Shown here: piece after piece, positions 17,554-30,224 of the stretch
Numbering within the stretch: position 1 is the first letter of the stretch
Layout: each line of letters opens with the position of its first letter
Origin: Lysobacter sp. Root916
Lineage (GTDB): Bacteria > Pseudomonadota > Gammaproteobacteria > Xanthomonadales > Xanthomonadaceae
Direction of reading: 5' to 3'
Assembly (NCBI RefSeq): GCF_001429785.1
Contig: NZ_LMJF01000018.1
Span: 26,293 to 90,292, forward strand
DNA length: 64,000 bases
Position numbers and translations under genes: made by a program
The notes under the pieces: generated by a model
What the model was told of the DNA's origin: nothing
The model's database searches: none
The model's input: the letters and a program-made list of their open reading frames with translations, nothing else

Positions 17554-18603
17554 TCAGACCGGTTCCAGGGCCGCGTCTTGCCAATGCACGCGGTTGCCGC
17601 CCTTGCGTTTGGCTTGATACAGCGCTTCGTCGGCGCGCGCGTACCAGTCGTTCCAATCCGCGCGCGGGTCGACCATGCAGGCGCCGACGCTGACCGGACA
17701 GATGGTCGGCGGCGACTGCGGCATCAACATCAGGTTCTGGGTGGTGGCGACGATGAACTCGGCGAAACGCATCACGTCGTGGGCGTGCCCGGCCGAGACC
17801 AGCAGGCAGAATTCGTCGCCGCCCAGGCGGCAGGCGATGTCGTCGGGGCCGGCCACCGAACGCATGATGTTGGCCACGCTCTGCAGTACGCGATCGCCGG
17901 CCAGGTGGCCGTGGTCGTCGTTGACCTGCTTGAAGCGGTCGCAGTCCACCAGCACCAGGCCCAGGGTCTGCGGCATGCCCAGCGCGCGCGCTTCCTGCAG
18001 GTGCAGGGTGAGGCCGCGGCGGTTGTACAGGCCGGTGAGCTCGTCGGTACGGACCAGCTCTTCGGTCTGGTTGAGTTGGTGGGTGGTCGCGTACAGGCTG
18101 TCGAGGGCGGCTTCGAGATCCTGGTTGCGACGGCGCAGGCGCCGGATCAGGCCCTGCTCGTTGAGCACCACGCGCATGATCGCGCGGCGCAGGAAATGGC
18201 AGACCAGACCGGCGTTGCGGTCGACCAGGCGCTGGAATTCCTCGTGACGCAGTTCGATCAACAGGCCGGGGCCGGCGACGATGGCGTCGGCGCTGCGCGC
18301 GTGATCGCCGATCAGCAGGCCGAGTTCGCCGAAGAATTCGCGCGGGCCGAGGCGCTTGGTGACCAGGTCGTCGCCGAAGTCGAGATCGATCGCGCCGCGC
18401 GCGACCACGAACATGGTGGTGCCCAGTTCGCCGCGACGGAACAGCACCTGGCCGGCCTCGACGTGACGCGGGCGACCCAGTTCGGCGAACAGTTCGAATT
18501 CCGCTTGGCTAAGCGCTGCCGTCGCCGCTTCGTTAGGCGCCGGTATCGGATCCGAATTGAACTGACCGCCCGTCATGGTCGGCGCAGCACCATCGCGATT
18601 CAT
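17554..18603 (-). CDS. Diguanylate cyclase with N-terminal cyclic-nucleotide-binding domain
   Basis: 349 residues. The cNMP-binding domain is at about 38-145 with a CRP-like phosphate-binding cassette (FGEL at 91-94, Arg103-Ser104). A short coiled-coil linker follows, then GGDEF at 261-265 with DELTGLYNRR near 188. The intact GGDEF predicts c-di-GMP synthesis; there is no RxxD inhibitory site five residues before it. The Arg-Ser pair favours cAMP as ligand. It lies immediately upstream of the cyclase gene on the same strand, suggesting that the cyclase product controls this enzyme. Confidence 0.85.
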   Translation of the reverse strand: MNRDGAAPTMTGGQFNSDPIPAPNEAATAALSQAEFELFAELGRPRHVEAGQVLFRRGELGTTMFVVARGAIDLDFGDDLVTKRLGPREFFGELGLLIGDHARSADAIVAGPGLLIELRHEEFQRLVDRNAGLVCHFLRRAIMRVVLNEQGLIRRLRRRNQDLEAALDSLYATTHQLNQTEELVRTDELTGLYNRRGLTLHLQEARALGMPQTLGLVLVDCDRFKQVNDDHGHLAGDRVLQSVANIMRSVAGPDDIACRLGGDEFCLLVSAGHAHDVMRFAEFIVATTQNLMLMPQSPPTICPVSVGACMVDPRADWNDWYARADEALYQAKRKGGNRVHWQDAALEPV

Positions 18604-18829
18604 CCCACGACCCCCGGATCCCCGGCTCCTTCAGAGGCTGGAGAGGCAGGATAGCACCTCACCTGAACAGCAAACGTCCTGGCCAGGGGAAGTCGGTCAC
18701 CGCGCGCGCCGCCGGTCGGGCGGGGCGCGGGCCACCGCGCCCATCGAGTAGACCCCGATCGCCGGACTAAGCCGGTTCCGCCGCCGCGACGCGTCCGGCC
18801 CCCTCGCCGGTCGCGCCGCGCGGCCGCAT

Positions 18830-20125
18830 TCAGGCAGCGACCTTGTCCTGCTGGAACTGCTCTTCCTCGGTCGAGCCCTTGAGCGCGACGGTCGAGGACT
18901 GCCCGCCCTGGATGGTCTGGGTGACCGCGTCGAAATAGCCGGTACCGACCTCGCGCTGGTGCTTGACCGCGGTGAAGCCCTTTTCGGCGGCGGCGAACTC
19001 GGCCTCCTGCAGCTCCACGAAGGCGCTCATCTGACGACGCGCGTAGCCGTGGGCGAGGTTGAACATGCCGTAGTTCAGGCTGTGGAAGCCGGCCAGGGTG
19101 ATGAACTGGAACTTGTAGCCGTAGCCGGCGATCTCCTTCTGGAACTTGGCGATCGTGGCGTCGTCCAGGTTCTTCTTCCAGTTGAAGCTGGGCGAGCAGT
19201 TGTAGGCCAGCAGCTTGCCCGGGAACTTGGCGTGGATGGCTTCGGCGAACTTGCGCGCGAACTCCAGATCCGGCTTGCCGGTCTCGCACCAGACCAGGTC
19301 GGCATAGGGCGCGTAAGCCAGGCCGCGGCTGATCGCCTGGTCCAGGCCGTTACGGGTCTTGTAGAAACCCTCGTTGGTGCGCTCGCCGGTGGTGAAGGGC
19401 TGATCGTTGGGATCGATATCGGCGGTGAGCAGGTCGGCCGCTTCGGCGTCGGTGCGCGCCACGATCAGGGTCGGCACGCCCATCACGTCGGCGGCCAGGC
19501 GCGCGGCGACCAGCTTCTCGACCGCCTCGCGGGTCGGCACCAGGACCTTGCCGCCCATGTGGCCGCACTTCTTGACCGAAGCCAGCTGGTCCTCGAAATG
19601 CACGCCCGAGGCGCCGGCCTCGATCATGCCCTTCATCAGTTCGAAGGCGTTGAGCACGCCGCCGAAGCCGGCTTCGGCATCGGCCACGATCGGCTGCAGG
19701 AAGTCGATGTCGCCGGTGCCCTCCGCGCACTGGATCTGATCGGCGCGCAGCAGGGTGTTGTTGATGCGGCGCACGACCTGCGGCACCGAGTTGGCCGGAT
19801 ACAGCGACTGGTCGGGGTACATCTCGCCGGCGATGTTGGCGTCGGCGGCGACCTGCCAGCCCGACAGGTAGATCGCCTTGAGGCCGGCCTTGACCTGCTG
19901 CATGGCCTGGTTGCCGGTCAGCGCGCCCAGCGCGTTGACGAAGTCCTCGGTGTGGAGCGAGTTCCACAGCTTGGCGGCGCCGAGCTTGGCGATGCTGTGC
20001 TCGACCGGGACCGTGCCGCGCAGCCGCACCACGTCCTCGGCCGAATACGGCCGGGTGATGCCGGCCCAGCGCGGATTGCTGGCCCAGTCGTTGCGGAGTT
20101 GCTCGGCGGTCGGCAGGTGGCTCAT
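18830..20125 (-). CDS. aceA: Isocitrate lyase
   Basis: 431 residues, the usual length. The catalytic KKCGHMGGK loop is near residue 185, and substrate motifs include [16 protein letters not shown] near the C-terminus. It cleaves isocitrate to glyoxylate and succinate in the glyoxylate shunt. It is downstream of aceB in the same direction, with a 198-bp gap holding an inverted repeat, so it may be an operon with attenuation or two transcripts. Confidence 0.95.
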   Translation of the reverse strand: MSHLPTAEQLRNDWASNPRWAGITRPYSAEDVVRLRGTVPVEHSIAKLGAAKLWNSLHTEDFVNALGALTGNQAMQQVKAGLKAIYLSGWQVAADANIAGEMYPDQSLYPANSVPQVVRRINNTLLRADQIQCAEGTGDIDFLQPIVADAEAGFGGVLNAFELMKGMIEAGASGVHFEDQLASVKKCGHMGGKVLVPTREAVEKLVAARLAADVMGVPTLIVARTDAEAADLLTADIDPNDQPFTTGERTNEGFYKTRNGLDQAISRGLAYAPYADLVWCETGKPDLEFARKFAEAIHAKFPGKLLAYNCSPSFNWKKNLDDATIAKFQKEIAGYGYKFQFITLAGFHSLNYGMFNLAHGYARRQMSAFVELQEAEFAAAEKGFTAVKHQREVGTGYFDAVTQTIQGGQSSTVALKGSTEEEQFQQDKVAA

Positions 20126-20213
20126 GACTTCGTTCCTTGCGTATGGGTCGTGGGGTGAGGCGCGAGTAAGGGTGGGACGCGGTAGGTGGAGCTAGGCGAG
20201 GCAAGTTGCTTTC

Positions 20214-20298
20214 TGTGGGAGCGACGTAAGCCGCGATCGCCCTCCGGCGCAGTTGCGTCGGCGGGCGGAACTCAATCGCGGCTTACGCCGCGCCCACA
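20214..20298. repeat. Dispersed palindromic element, copy 1
   Basis: Left arm 20214-20237 and right arm 20275-20298 pair through ACGTAAGCCGCGAT and ATCGCGGCTTACGC, with outer TGTGGG/CCCACA. A second copy with the same core is at 36877-36949. It sits between aceB and aceA and may act as a processing or partial termination signal. Confidence 0.75.
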
Positions 20299-20323
20299 GA
20301 CGCCGCCAAGTCGGGCAAGCGGG

Positions 20324-21934
20324 TCAGTCGATGCGTTGATAAGCCGGCAGGGTCAAGAACTCCTCCAGCGTGTCGGCGTGGGTGAGCTGGTCGAGCATCG
20401 CGATCGCCTCGCCCAGGCGCTGCGCGCCGGGCAGGTTCATGCGCTCGGCGAGCTTGCTGGGTAGACCGATCAGGGCGCGTTCGAGCAGGGCGAAATCGAC
20501 CGGCGTGCCGTCGTCCAGGTGCAGGCCGGAGGCGTGCAGCCACTGCCACAACTGGGTGCGCGCGATCTCGGCGGTGGCCGCGTCCTCCATCAGCCAATGG
20601 ATCGGCACGCAGCCGTTGCCGTCCAGCCAGGCGGCCAGATAGCGCACGCAGACCTCGACGTTGCCCTCGAAGCCGGCGCGCGTGATCGTGCCAAGCGAGG
20701 GCTTGATCAGATCGTCGCGGATCACCAGCACGTCGTCGCGCAGCACGTGCTGCTGATGCGGGCCGGGCATGCGCTCGTCGAAGATGCGCATCGCCAGCGG
20801 AATCAGCGCCGGATGCGCGACCCAGGTGCCGTCGTGACCGGCGGTGACCTCGCGCAGCTTGTCGGCGCGCACCTTGGCCAGCGCGGCCTCGTTGGCGGCC
20901 TCGTCGCCGCTGATCGGAATCTGCGCGGCCATGCCGCCCATCGCGTGCGCGCCGCGCTTGTGGCAGGTCTGGATCAGCAGTTCCGAATACGCACGCAGGA
21001 ACGGCTGCAGCATCGTCACCTGGCCGCGCTCGGGCAGGACCTTGTCGCGATGCGCGCGGAAGGTCTTGAGGTAGGAGAACACGTAGTCCCAGCGGCCGCA
21101 GTTGAGGCCGGCGATGCGCGTGCGCAGCGCATGCAGGATCTCGTCCATCTCGAACACCGCCGGCAGGGTCTCGATCAGCACCGTGACCTTGATCTGGCCG
21201 GCGCTCAGGCCCAGCGCCTGCTCGACGCGGTCCAGCGCCTCGTTCCACAGCTGCGCCTCTTCCATCGACTGCAGCTTGGGCAGGTAGAAATAGGGTCCGC
21301 GATCCTTCGCGGCCAGCGCCTGCGCATTGTGGAAAGCGAACAGGCCCAGGTCGAACAGGCTGGCGGAGATCGGCGCGCCGTCGATCAGCAGATGCTTCTC
21401 GTCCAGGTGCCAGCCGCGCGGCCGCACCATCAGCACCGCCTGCTGCTCGAAGGGCTTGAGGGTGTAGTGCTTGCTGCCGTCCGGCGCCATCCAGTCCAGG
21501 GTGCCGGCCACAGCCTTCCTCAGCGCGCGCTGGCCGGTCAGCAGGTTGGACCAGGTCGGCGCGGTGCTGTCCTCGAAGTCGGCCATGAAGACCTTGGCGC
21601 CCGAGTTGAGGGCGTTGATGACCATCTTCGGATCGACCGGGCCGGTGATCTCGACGCGGCGGTCCAGCAGCGCCGCCGGCAGCGGCGCGACCCGCCACTG
21701 GCCGCTGCGGATCGCGGCGGTGTCGGCACGGAAATCCGGCAGGCCGCCGGCGTCGAAGAACGCCTGGCGCTCGCGGCGCGCGGCCAGGCGGGCCTGGCGA
21801 GCCGGTTCGAAGCGGCGGTGCAGGTCGGCCAGGAAGGCCAGAGCCGCGGGCGTGAGCAGCTGCTCCTGCCCGGCCAGGCTGGCCGTCAACTCGATCCCGT
21901 GCGTCTCCTGGCGTTGCGCCATCACTGCCGACAT
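20324..21934 (-). CDS. aceB: Malate synthase A
   Basis: 536 residues, typical for the AceB isoform. Motifs include VEITGPVDPKMVINALNSGA, VMVRPRGWHLDEKH and GRWDYVFSYLKTF. It condenses glyoxylate with acetyl-CoA to malate. It is the first gene of the aceB-aceA pair, divergent from a LysR regulator starting at 22055. Confidence 0.95.
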   Translation of the reverse strand: MSAVMAQRQETHGIELTASLAGQEQLLTPAALAFLADLHRRFEPARQARLAARRERQAFFDAGGLPDFRADTAAIRSGQWRVAPLPAALLDRRVEITGPVDPKMVINALNSGAKVFMADFEDSTAPTWSNLLTGQRALRKAVAGTLDWMAPDGSKHYTLKPFEQQAVLMVRPRGWHLDEKHLLIDGAPISASLFDLGLFAFHNAQALAAKDRGPYFYLPKLQSMEEAQLWNEALDRVEQALGLSAGQIKVTVLIETLPAVFEMDEILHALRTRIAGLNCGRWDYVFSYLKTFRAHRDKVLPERGQVTMLQPFLRAYSELLIQTCHKRGAHAMGGMAAQIPISGDEAANEAALAKVRADKLREVTAGHDGTWVAHPALIPLAMRIFDERMPGPHQQHVLRDDVLVIRDDLIKPSLGTITRAGFEGNVEVCVRYLAAWLDGNGCVPIHWLMEDAATAEIARTQLWQWLHASGLHLDDGTPVDFALLERALIGLPSKLAERMNLPGAQRLGEAIAMLDQLTHADTLEEFLTLPAYQRID

Positions 21935-21997
21935 GCCCTGCTCCTACGCCTCTAGCGTGTTTCGTTAGGGCTCCGACCATGCGCTGGCGTCTTGTAT

Positions 21998-22039
21998 TTG
22001 ACAATCAAGTTTTTTCAATGCATATCATTTGAAAAACTT
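21998..22039. promoter_or_regulatory. AT-rich divergent promoter with inverted repeat
   Basis: TTGACA at 21998-22003 is a consensus -35 for the LysR gene. AAGTTTTT (22007-22014) and AAAAACTT (22032-22039) are inverted arms around the likely -10 (GCATAT/TATCAT). This is the only clearly AT-rich stretch near aceB and a good regulator-binding candidate. Confidence 0.5.
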
Positions 22040-22054
22040 ATATATGTCTTCCCA

Positions 22055-23023
22055 GTGACCACGAAGCGTGCCGCCAGCCCCCGTTTTGCGTACAAGGGCG
22101 ACCGCCTGAAGCCGCTGCGGGCGTTCTGCCAGACCGCCCGCCTGGGCTCGGTCTCACGCGCGGCTGAGGCGCTCTACCTCAGCCAGCCGGCGGTGACCCT
22201 ACAACTGCAGGCCTTGGAACGCGATCTGGGGGTGCGCCTGCTCGAGCGCAGCGGCCGCCGGCTCAGCCTGACCCGCGAGGGCCAGGAGCTGTACGAACTC
22301 GCGCGCCCGCTGGTCGAGGGCCTGGACGGCCTGGACGGGGCGTTTCGCGAGCGCGTGCGCGGGCTGGACGGCGGCGAGCTCAACGTCGCCGCCGGCAGCT
22401 CGACCATCCTGTACCTGCTGCCCAGGATCGTCGAAGCCTTCCGCGCCGCCCATCCGGACGTGCGCCTGAGCCTGCACAACGTCACCGGCGCCGGCGGTCT
22501 GGACCTGCTGCGCTCGGACGCGGTCGATCTGGCGGTGGGCTCGATGCTGGACGTGCCCGGCGACCTCAGCTACGCCCCGGTCTACCGCTTCGAGCCCATG
22601 CTGATCACCCCGCGCGACCACCCGCTCGCGCTCAAGCCCGACCTCAGCCTGCAGGACCTCTCGCCCTACGGCCTGATCCTGCCGCCGCAGCGCCTGACCA
22701 CCTACCGCATGGTCGACCTGGTGTTCCAGCAGAACCGGGTGCCGTACACGGTCGCGCTGGAAGTCGGCGGTTGGGAGGTGATCAAGCAGTACGTGGCGAT
22801 GGGCCTGGGCATCAGCATCGTCACCGCGATCTGCCTGACCGACGCTGACCGCTCGCGCCTGAGCGCGCGCTCGCTGGCCGACTACTTCCCCTCGCGCAGC
22901 TACGGCGTGGTGGTGCGCAAGGGCAAATACCTATCGCCGCAGGCGCGCGCGTTCACCGAATTGATCCAGCCGGATCTGTTTTTCCGCGGCGATTACTACG
23001 CGACGGGGCAGTCGGATCGTTGA
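22055..23023 (+). CDS. LysR-family transcriptional regulator (CysB-like), next to aceBA
   Basis: About 322 residues from the GTG at 22055; a longer frame would begin inside the promoter. The HTH is at residues 15-75 (VSRAAEALYLSQPAVTLQLQ) and the co-inducer domain follows (ELNVAAGSSTILYLLPRIVE). The C-terminal part resembles CysB/Cbl-type members. Divergence from aceBA suggests it controls the glyoxylate shunt; that is inference. Confidence 0.83.
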   Translation: MTTKRAASPRFAYKGDRLKPLRAFCQTARLGSVSRAAEALYLSQPAVTLQLQALERDLGVRLLERSGRRLSLTREGQELYELARPLVEGLDGLDGAFRERVRGLDGGELNVAAGSSTILYLLPRIVEAFRAAHPDVRLSLHNVTGAGGLDLLRSDAVDLAVGSMLDVPGDLSYAPVYRFEPMLITPRDHPLALKPDLSLQDLSPYGLILPPQRLTTYRMVDLVFQQNRVPYTVALEVGGWEVIKQYVAMGLGISIVTAICLTDADRSRLSARSLADYFPSRSYGVVVRKGKYLSPQARAFTELIQPDLFFRGDYYATGQSDR

Positions 23024-23143
23024 GGGCCCCGGGCCGCGCACGCGGTTGCGGCATCGCGACGATGCGGTTCGCCTGCGGCTCACCGCATCCTACGGTCGAG
23101 GCGAATAGCGCTGGCGTTCGAGCCGCGCTCTAAAGTCAGCGGG

Positions 23144-23159
23144 CCCCGCCTTCGCGGGG
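23144..23159. repeat. Short GC hairpin
   Basis: CCCCGC-CTTC-GCGGGG (23144-23159), followed by ATGACGGGC. It resembles the ATCCCCGC/GCGGGG units dispersed in many proteobacterial genomes, and lies in the convergent gap between the LysR gene and the glycosyltransferase. Confidence 0.4.
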
Positions 23160-23227
23160 ATGACGGGCAACAGTGAGCGCAAGAACGACAGCGACAGCAC
23201 GATGCAGGGGAACAAGAGGCAAAGGCG

Positions 23228-24646
23228 CTAGCGCGGCCGCCGCGGCCTGCGAAACCGCTTCGGCAAAAACGCCACCGCCGCCGCCAGTTCCACGAACGCC
23301 ATCGCGTAGCGCACCGGCGCCACCAGCAAGGCCTTGCCCAAGGCCGCCGCCTGGCCTTCGCGCGACACCGCGGCCAACACCAGCGCCGTGGCCAGAATTT
23401 CCGCCGCCACCACTCCGCCCAACCACCACCAGCGCCCGCTGAAAGCCAACCACAGCAGCAGCAGCGGATACGCCAGGCGCTCGGCCGCCATCAGAAACAG
23501 CGCCCAGCCGATCGGCCGCCCGTACTCGTGGGTAAGGCGCTCGCCGAACGGCTGCCGATACGCCTCGCGCACCCGCCGCTGCTCGGTCGCCACGCGCGGG
23601 CGCGGGCGCAGCCAGCGCCGCCAGGCCTTGAACGGCGTCAGCAACAGCCCGTTGAACTCGCGACAGCCGCGCAGGAACGCGGCGGCCTGGCGGAAGCTCT
23701 GCCGCGGCAGACGATCCAGCGGCGGCTGCTCGGTATGCGCCAGCGCGCCGAACAACTGCACGTTGCGATAGCCCTCCTGCGCCAGCGCCAGGGCGATGAA
23801 CACATCCTCCGCGCCGTCGAGCTGATCGCCGTGGACCGGCTCGTAACGATCGAACAGATCCTTGATGTAGCGCCGGCGATAGGCGATCGCATTGCCGCGC
23901 GGCACCACCACGCCGCCGAACAGCGCCATCTGGCCGCGGTTGATGAAACACTGCTGCAGCAGACAACTGGTTTCGCGATGGACGTCGCCCAGCCATTGCA
24001 GACCGCGCCGCAACCGGCCGCGACGCGCGCGCGGATCGCGATAAGCCTCGCCGTGCAGCCAACGCTGGAACGCCGGCGAACGCTCCAGCGCGCGCCGGTG
24101 TTCGCCGCGCATCGGCTGCACCACGCCGCAGACGCTGGCGATACCGACGCCTTCGTAGAGCTCGCGCACGCAGCGCTCGATGTAGTCCGCCGAATGCAGC
24201 AGAGTGTCGCCGTCGAGCACGAACTCGACATCGGCGTCGGATTCGCGCGCCTGGCGCTTGATCGTGGGCCCGCGTCCGATCGACCACATGCGTTCGATCA
24301 CGCGCAGGGACAAACCGTTGGCGGCGGCGAACTCGCGGGCGATCGCGGCGGTGCCGTCGCGCTCGATGCCGCCGTCGTCGACCAGTACCACGCTGCGCGG
24401 TTGCAGGGTCTGGGCCAGCAGGGCCGCCAGGCAATGGGCGATGTCGTGCTGCTGCAGGCGCGCGGGAATCACCACGTCGACCACCGCCTGACGCCAGTCT
24501 TCCACCGGCGTGGGTACGGTCTCTTCGGCGCCGCGCCACAGCCCGACCGCACTAAGCAGACCGTTGGGGCTAAGCGCGAACCAAGGCAAGGCGGGCACCG
24601 GCCACCTCCCGCACGCGGACGCGGACCGCGCCCGACAACTCCGCAT
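23228..24646 (-). CDS. Membrane-anchored family 2 glycosyltransferase
   Basis: 472 residues. The GT-A core is at about 50-300: VVDVVIPARLQQHDI, VLVDDGG, a DXD-like EFVLDGDTLL near 140, and the acceptor-side GAEDVFIALAL near 290. Two membrane helices near 385-440 (LYPLLLLWLAF-like and VVAAEILATALVLAAV) anchor it in the inner membrane. It likely transfers a sugar from a nucleotide donor to a lipid or polysaccharide; the substrate is unknown. No other polysaccharide genes are adjacent. The first 30 residues are uncertain. Confidence 0.75.
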   Translation of the reverse strand: MRSCRARSASACGRWPVPALPWFALSPNGLLSAVGLWRGAEETVPTPVEDWRQAVVDVVIPARLQQHDIAHCLAALLAQTLQPRSVVLVDDGGIERDGTAAIAREFAAANGLSLRVIERMWSIGRGPTIKRQARESDADVEFVLDGDTLLHSADYIERCVRELYEGVGIASVCGVVQPMRGEHRRALERSPAFQRWLHGEAYRDPRARRGRLRRGLQWLGDVHRETSCLLQQCFINRGQMALFGGVVVPRGNAIAYRRRYIKDLFDRYEPVHGDQLDGAEDVFIALALAQEGYRNVQLFGALAHTEQPPLDRLPRQSFRQAAAFLRGCREFNGLLLTPFKAWRRWLRPRPRVATEQRRVREAYRQPFGERLTHEYGRPIGWALFLMAAERLAYPLLLLWLAFSGRWWWLGGVVAAEILATALVLAAVSREGQAAALGKALLVAPVRYAMAFVELAAAVAFLPKRFRRPRRPR

Positions 24647-24865
24647 GCGCGGCGATCGTGGCCTCCGCCACTCCCCCTAGCGACATCCTGCCCGGCACGA
24701 CCGACCTCCTGCCTGATCGGGAACCCGCGCCACCCCCCGCGACGCGCAGCCCCGTAACGAAGCTACACGCAAAACGCGGGCGAAACTGGCCGCCGATCCG
24801 GCCTGGGTGTCGCGCCCGATCGCCGGCTCGACCAGTCGTGTGCAGTTTTAGCGCAGCGAGTGCGC

Positions 24866-25474
24866 TTACGGCGTGCCGTGGTGCTTGCCCTGCCAGGGCC
24901 GGTACCAGGCCCGGATCCGCGCCAGATCGGCGTTCATGTCCTCGCCCAGCCAGAACGGCTCGCCGATGCCGATGACCTTGTCGGGGTAATGAAAATACGC
25001 CGGCAGCACCGGCACATCGGCGGCCTTGGCGATCTTCCAGAAGCCCGCCTTCCAGCGGTCCACCGGCTTGCGCGTGCCCTCCGGCGCCAGCCCGAACCAG
25101 AACCGCTCGGCGTTGCGGATCATCGCCGCGGCCTGTTCGACCACGCCGTGGGCGGCGCTGCGGTCGACCGGGATCACGCCCAGGTAGCGCAGCAGCGCAC
25201 CCAGCAGCGGCACCTTGAACAGCGAATCCTTGCCCAGGATCTTGATGTCCAGCCCCATCGCGGCCTTGGCCGCGAAGCCCCAGACGCCGTCCCAGTTGGA
25301 CGAATGCGGCGCGCCGATCAGCACCAGCTTGGGAATGTCGGGGAAAGCCCCGACCATGCGCCAGCCGCCCAGCCGCAGCACGCTGCGGCCGATCCAGCGG
25401 GTCAGGCGGTTGGAGCGCACCCGCGGTGCGTTCGGCGGCAGCGGCAGCACTACGTCGTCGGCGGTCGTCGGCAT
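24866..25474 (-). CDS. Lysophospholipid (1-acylglycerol-3-phosphate-type) acyltransferase
   Basis: 202 residues. The PlsC-type motifs are present: HSSNWD near residue 57 (HxxxxD) and PEGTRK near 130. It transfers an acyl chain to a lysophospholipid or related acceptor at the membrane. The enzyme is shorter than typical PlsC and lacks an N-terminal membrane helix, so an accessory acyltransferase is more likely than the housekeeping one. It follows arfB by 10 bp on the same strand. Confidence 0.82.
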   Translation of the reverse strand: MPTTADDVVLPLPPNAPRVRSNRLTRWIGRSVLRLGGWRMVGAFPDIPKLVLIGAPHSSNWDGVWGFAAKAAMGLDIKILGKDSLFKVPLLGALLRYLGVIPVDRSAAHGVVEQAAAMIRNAERFWFGLAPEGTRKPVDRWKAGFWKIAKAADVPVLPAYFHYPDKVIGIGEPFWLGEDMNADLARIRAWYRPWQGKHHGTP

Positions 25475-25484
25475 GCGGTCTCCG

Positions 25485-25898
25485 TCAGTCCCAATCGCGC
25501 GTGGCGCGGCCGCGCTTGACCGTGCTGCGCTCGCGCTTGGCCCCCAGCCGGCGTTCTTTCGAGGCGCGGCTGGGGCGGGTGGCGATGCGCGGCTTGGGCG
25601 CGTGCAGGCCGCTTTCGATGAAGGCGGCCAGGCGCTCGCGGGCATCGTCGCGGTTGCGCTCCTGGGTGCGGAAACGCTGCGCGCTGATCACCAGCACGCC
25701 GTCGCCGGTCACGCGGCGGTCGCGCTTGGCGAGCAGGCGTTCGCGCACCGGCTCGGGCAGCGACGGCGACTGCGCCACGTCGAAGCGCAGCTCCACCGCG
25801 GTCGCGACCTTGTTGACGTTTTGCCCGCCGGGCCCGGTCGAACGCACGAAGCGCTCGACCAGTTCCTGCTCGGGTATGGTGATTTCAGGATCGGCCAT
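25485..25898 (-). CDS. arfB: Ribosome rescue factor / peptidyl-tRNA hydrolase ArfB
   Basis: 137 residues with the release-factor catalytic GGQ at 24-26 (STGPGGQNVNK) and a basic C-terminal tail (KERRLGAKRERSTVKRGR) that enters the mRNA channel of stalled ribosomes. It hydrolyses peptidyl-tRNA on non-stop complexes. Length matches YaeJ/ArfB. Likely co-transcribed with the acyltransferase. Confidence 0.92.
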   Translation of the reverse strand: MADPEITIPEQELVERFVRSTGPGGQNVNKVATAVELRFDVAQSPSLPEPVRERLLAKRDRRVTGDGVLVISAQRFRTQERNRDDARERLAAFIESGLHAPKPRIATRPSRASKERRLGAKRERSTVKRGRATRDWD

Positions 25899-26018
25899 TG
25901 CGTCCCTCCGGCCCCGATTGTAGACGGGAGCGATGATAGTGCGGGCCTGTGGCCGGACGTTGACGCCGCCTGCACCCGCCGCCGACCATGCGGTTCCCAT
26001 CAAGGAGGATCGCCCCCG

Positions 26019-26543
26019 ATGAAGTCCTATGCCCTGGCCCTGGCCCTGATGCTGGCCTCGCCGCTGGCCGCCCTGGCCGCGCCGCCCAGCGACGCCCAAG
26101 TGTCGCGCCTGCTCGAGGTCATGCGCGCGCGCCAGACCGTGGAGACCATGCTGCCGCAGATCGAAGCCTCGCAGCAGCAGATGGCCGAACAGATGATGGC
26201 CGGCCGCGAGATCACGCCCGCCGAACGCGAGCGCTTGAACAGCGTGATCGCCCGTTCCAGCGCGCAGCTGCGCAAGGGCCTGGCCTGGGACAAGCTGGAA
26301 CCGATTTACCGCGACATCTACCGCGACACCTTCGACGGCCAGGACACCGACGCCCTGATCGCGTTCTACGCCAGCCCGACCGGCCAGCGCCTGCTCGACA
26401 AGATGCCGGTGCTGATGCAGAACACCATGAACGCGATGCAGAAACTGGTGGTGCCGATGATGCAGGAACTGCAGCAGGACATCGAAGCCGAAGCGCGCAA
26501 CGACGCGGTCAAGCGCAAGAGCGCCGGCGCCGAAACCAAGTAA
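26019..26543 (+). CDS. DUF2059 periplasmic protein
   Basis: 174 residues with a signal peptide (LALALMLASPLAALA) and the DUF2059 helical domain (LEPIYRDIYRDTFDGQDTD, then IAFYASPTGQRLLDKMP). A strong AAGGAGGA ribosome site precedes the ATG. Function is not established for the family. The gene stands alone, convergent with truC. Confidence 0.85.
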   Translation: MKSYALALALMLASPLAALAAPPSDAQVSRLLEVMRARQTVETMLPQIEASQQQMAEQMMAGREITPAERERLNSVIARSSAQLRKGLAWDKLEPIYRDIYRDTFDGQDTDALIAFYASPTGQRLLDKMPVLMQNTMNAMQKLVVPMMQELQQDIEAEARNDAVKRKSAGAETK

Positions 26544-26567
26544 GCCCGGCCCGCGCCGCGCCCGCCC

Positions 26568-27299
26568 TCATCCGGCCGACGCGGCCTGCTCGAACAGCGC
26601 CAGCGCCTTGGCCAGCTCGCGGTCCGGCGGCGCGGTGGCGACGATGCGCGCGCCGCTGACCGGATGCAGGAAGGCCAGGCGCTGCGCATGCAGCAGCATG
26701 CGATGGATGCCCATCATGCGGAAGGCGCGGTTGTGGCGGCCGTCGCCGTGGCTGGTGTCGCCGATCAGGTGATGCGAGACGTGCTTGAGATGACGCCGGA
26801 TCTGGCGAAAGCGCCCGGTCTCCGGCTGCGCCAGCAGCAGCGCGTAGCGCGAGGTCTCGAAACCGCCGGATGGATGCGCGAGCTCGCAGCTGCCCAGGCG
26901 CCGGAAGCGCGTGATCGCGGGCTTCTTCTGCGGCTTGCCCGGCCCGCCGTCCAGCGCGTAGTCGATGGTGAACGCATCCTCCGGCCAGCCGCGGCAGACC
27001 GCCAGATAGTCCTTCTCGAACTCGCGCGACATCAGCACCTTGCCCAGGGCCGAGGCCACCTCGCGCTCGAACGCCAGCAGCAGACAGCCGCTGGTGGCGC
27101 GGTCCAGGCGGTGGACCAGGAACACCGGCCGCCCGAACTGCTGGCGCAGGCGGTCGGCGACGAAATCGGTCTCGCCGCGCGCCAGCGCGCTGTCGTGCAC
27201 CATCAGCCCCGCCGGCTTGTCGATGATCGCCAGGCTGTCGTCGGCGTACAGCACCGGCAGTTCGGCGGGCGCCTCCAGGGAACTGTAGGTTTCGGACAT
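26568..27299 (-). CDS. truC: tRNA pseudouridine(65) synthase TruC
   Basis: 243 residues of the RluA family. The catalytic Asp66 is in HRLDRATSG. The segments QPETGRFRQIRRHLKHVSHHLIGDTSHGD match TruC more closely than RluC or RluD in pattern, and there is no S4 domain. It isomerises uridine 65 of tRNA-Ile/Asp. Divergent from the M16 peptidase gene. Confidence 0.83.
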   Translation of the reverse strand: MSETYSSLEAPAELPVLYADDSLAIIDKPAGLMVHDSALARGETDFVADRLRQQFGRPVFLVHRLDRATSGCLLLAFEREVASALGKVLMSREFEKDYLAVCRGWPEDAFTIDYALDGGPGKPQKKPAITRFRRLGSCELAHPSGGFETSRYALLLAQPETGRFRQIRRHLKHVSHHLIGDTSHGDGRHNRAFRMMGIHRMLLHAQRLAFLHPVSGARIVATAPPDRELAKALALFEQAASAG

Positions 27300-27394
27300 G
27301 CTCTATGGCACAGGCGGTAGGGAGCTCGGCGGGTATTTTCGTCTATAGCAGCTCCAGCCACACGCTTTCCCCCGGCATCACTCCAGGACACCCC

Positions 27395-30199
<2,805 letters not shown>

Positions 30200-30224
30200 C
30201 CGGTGCTGGCAAGTAAGCGCAAAA

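Noticed and set aside
23136..24539. Alternative minus-strand frame over the glycosyltransferase
   Set aside because: Arg-rich with no GT motifs; the other frame has VDDGG and DGDTLL.
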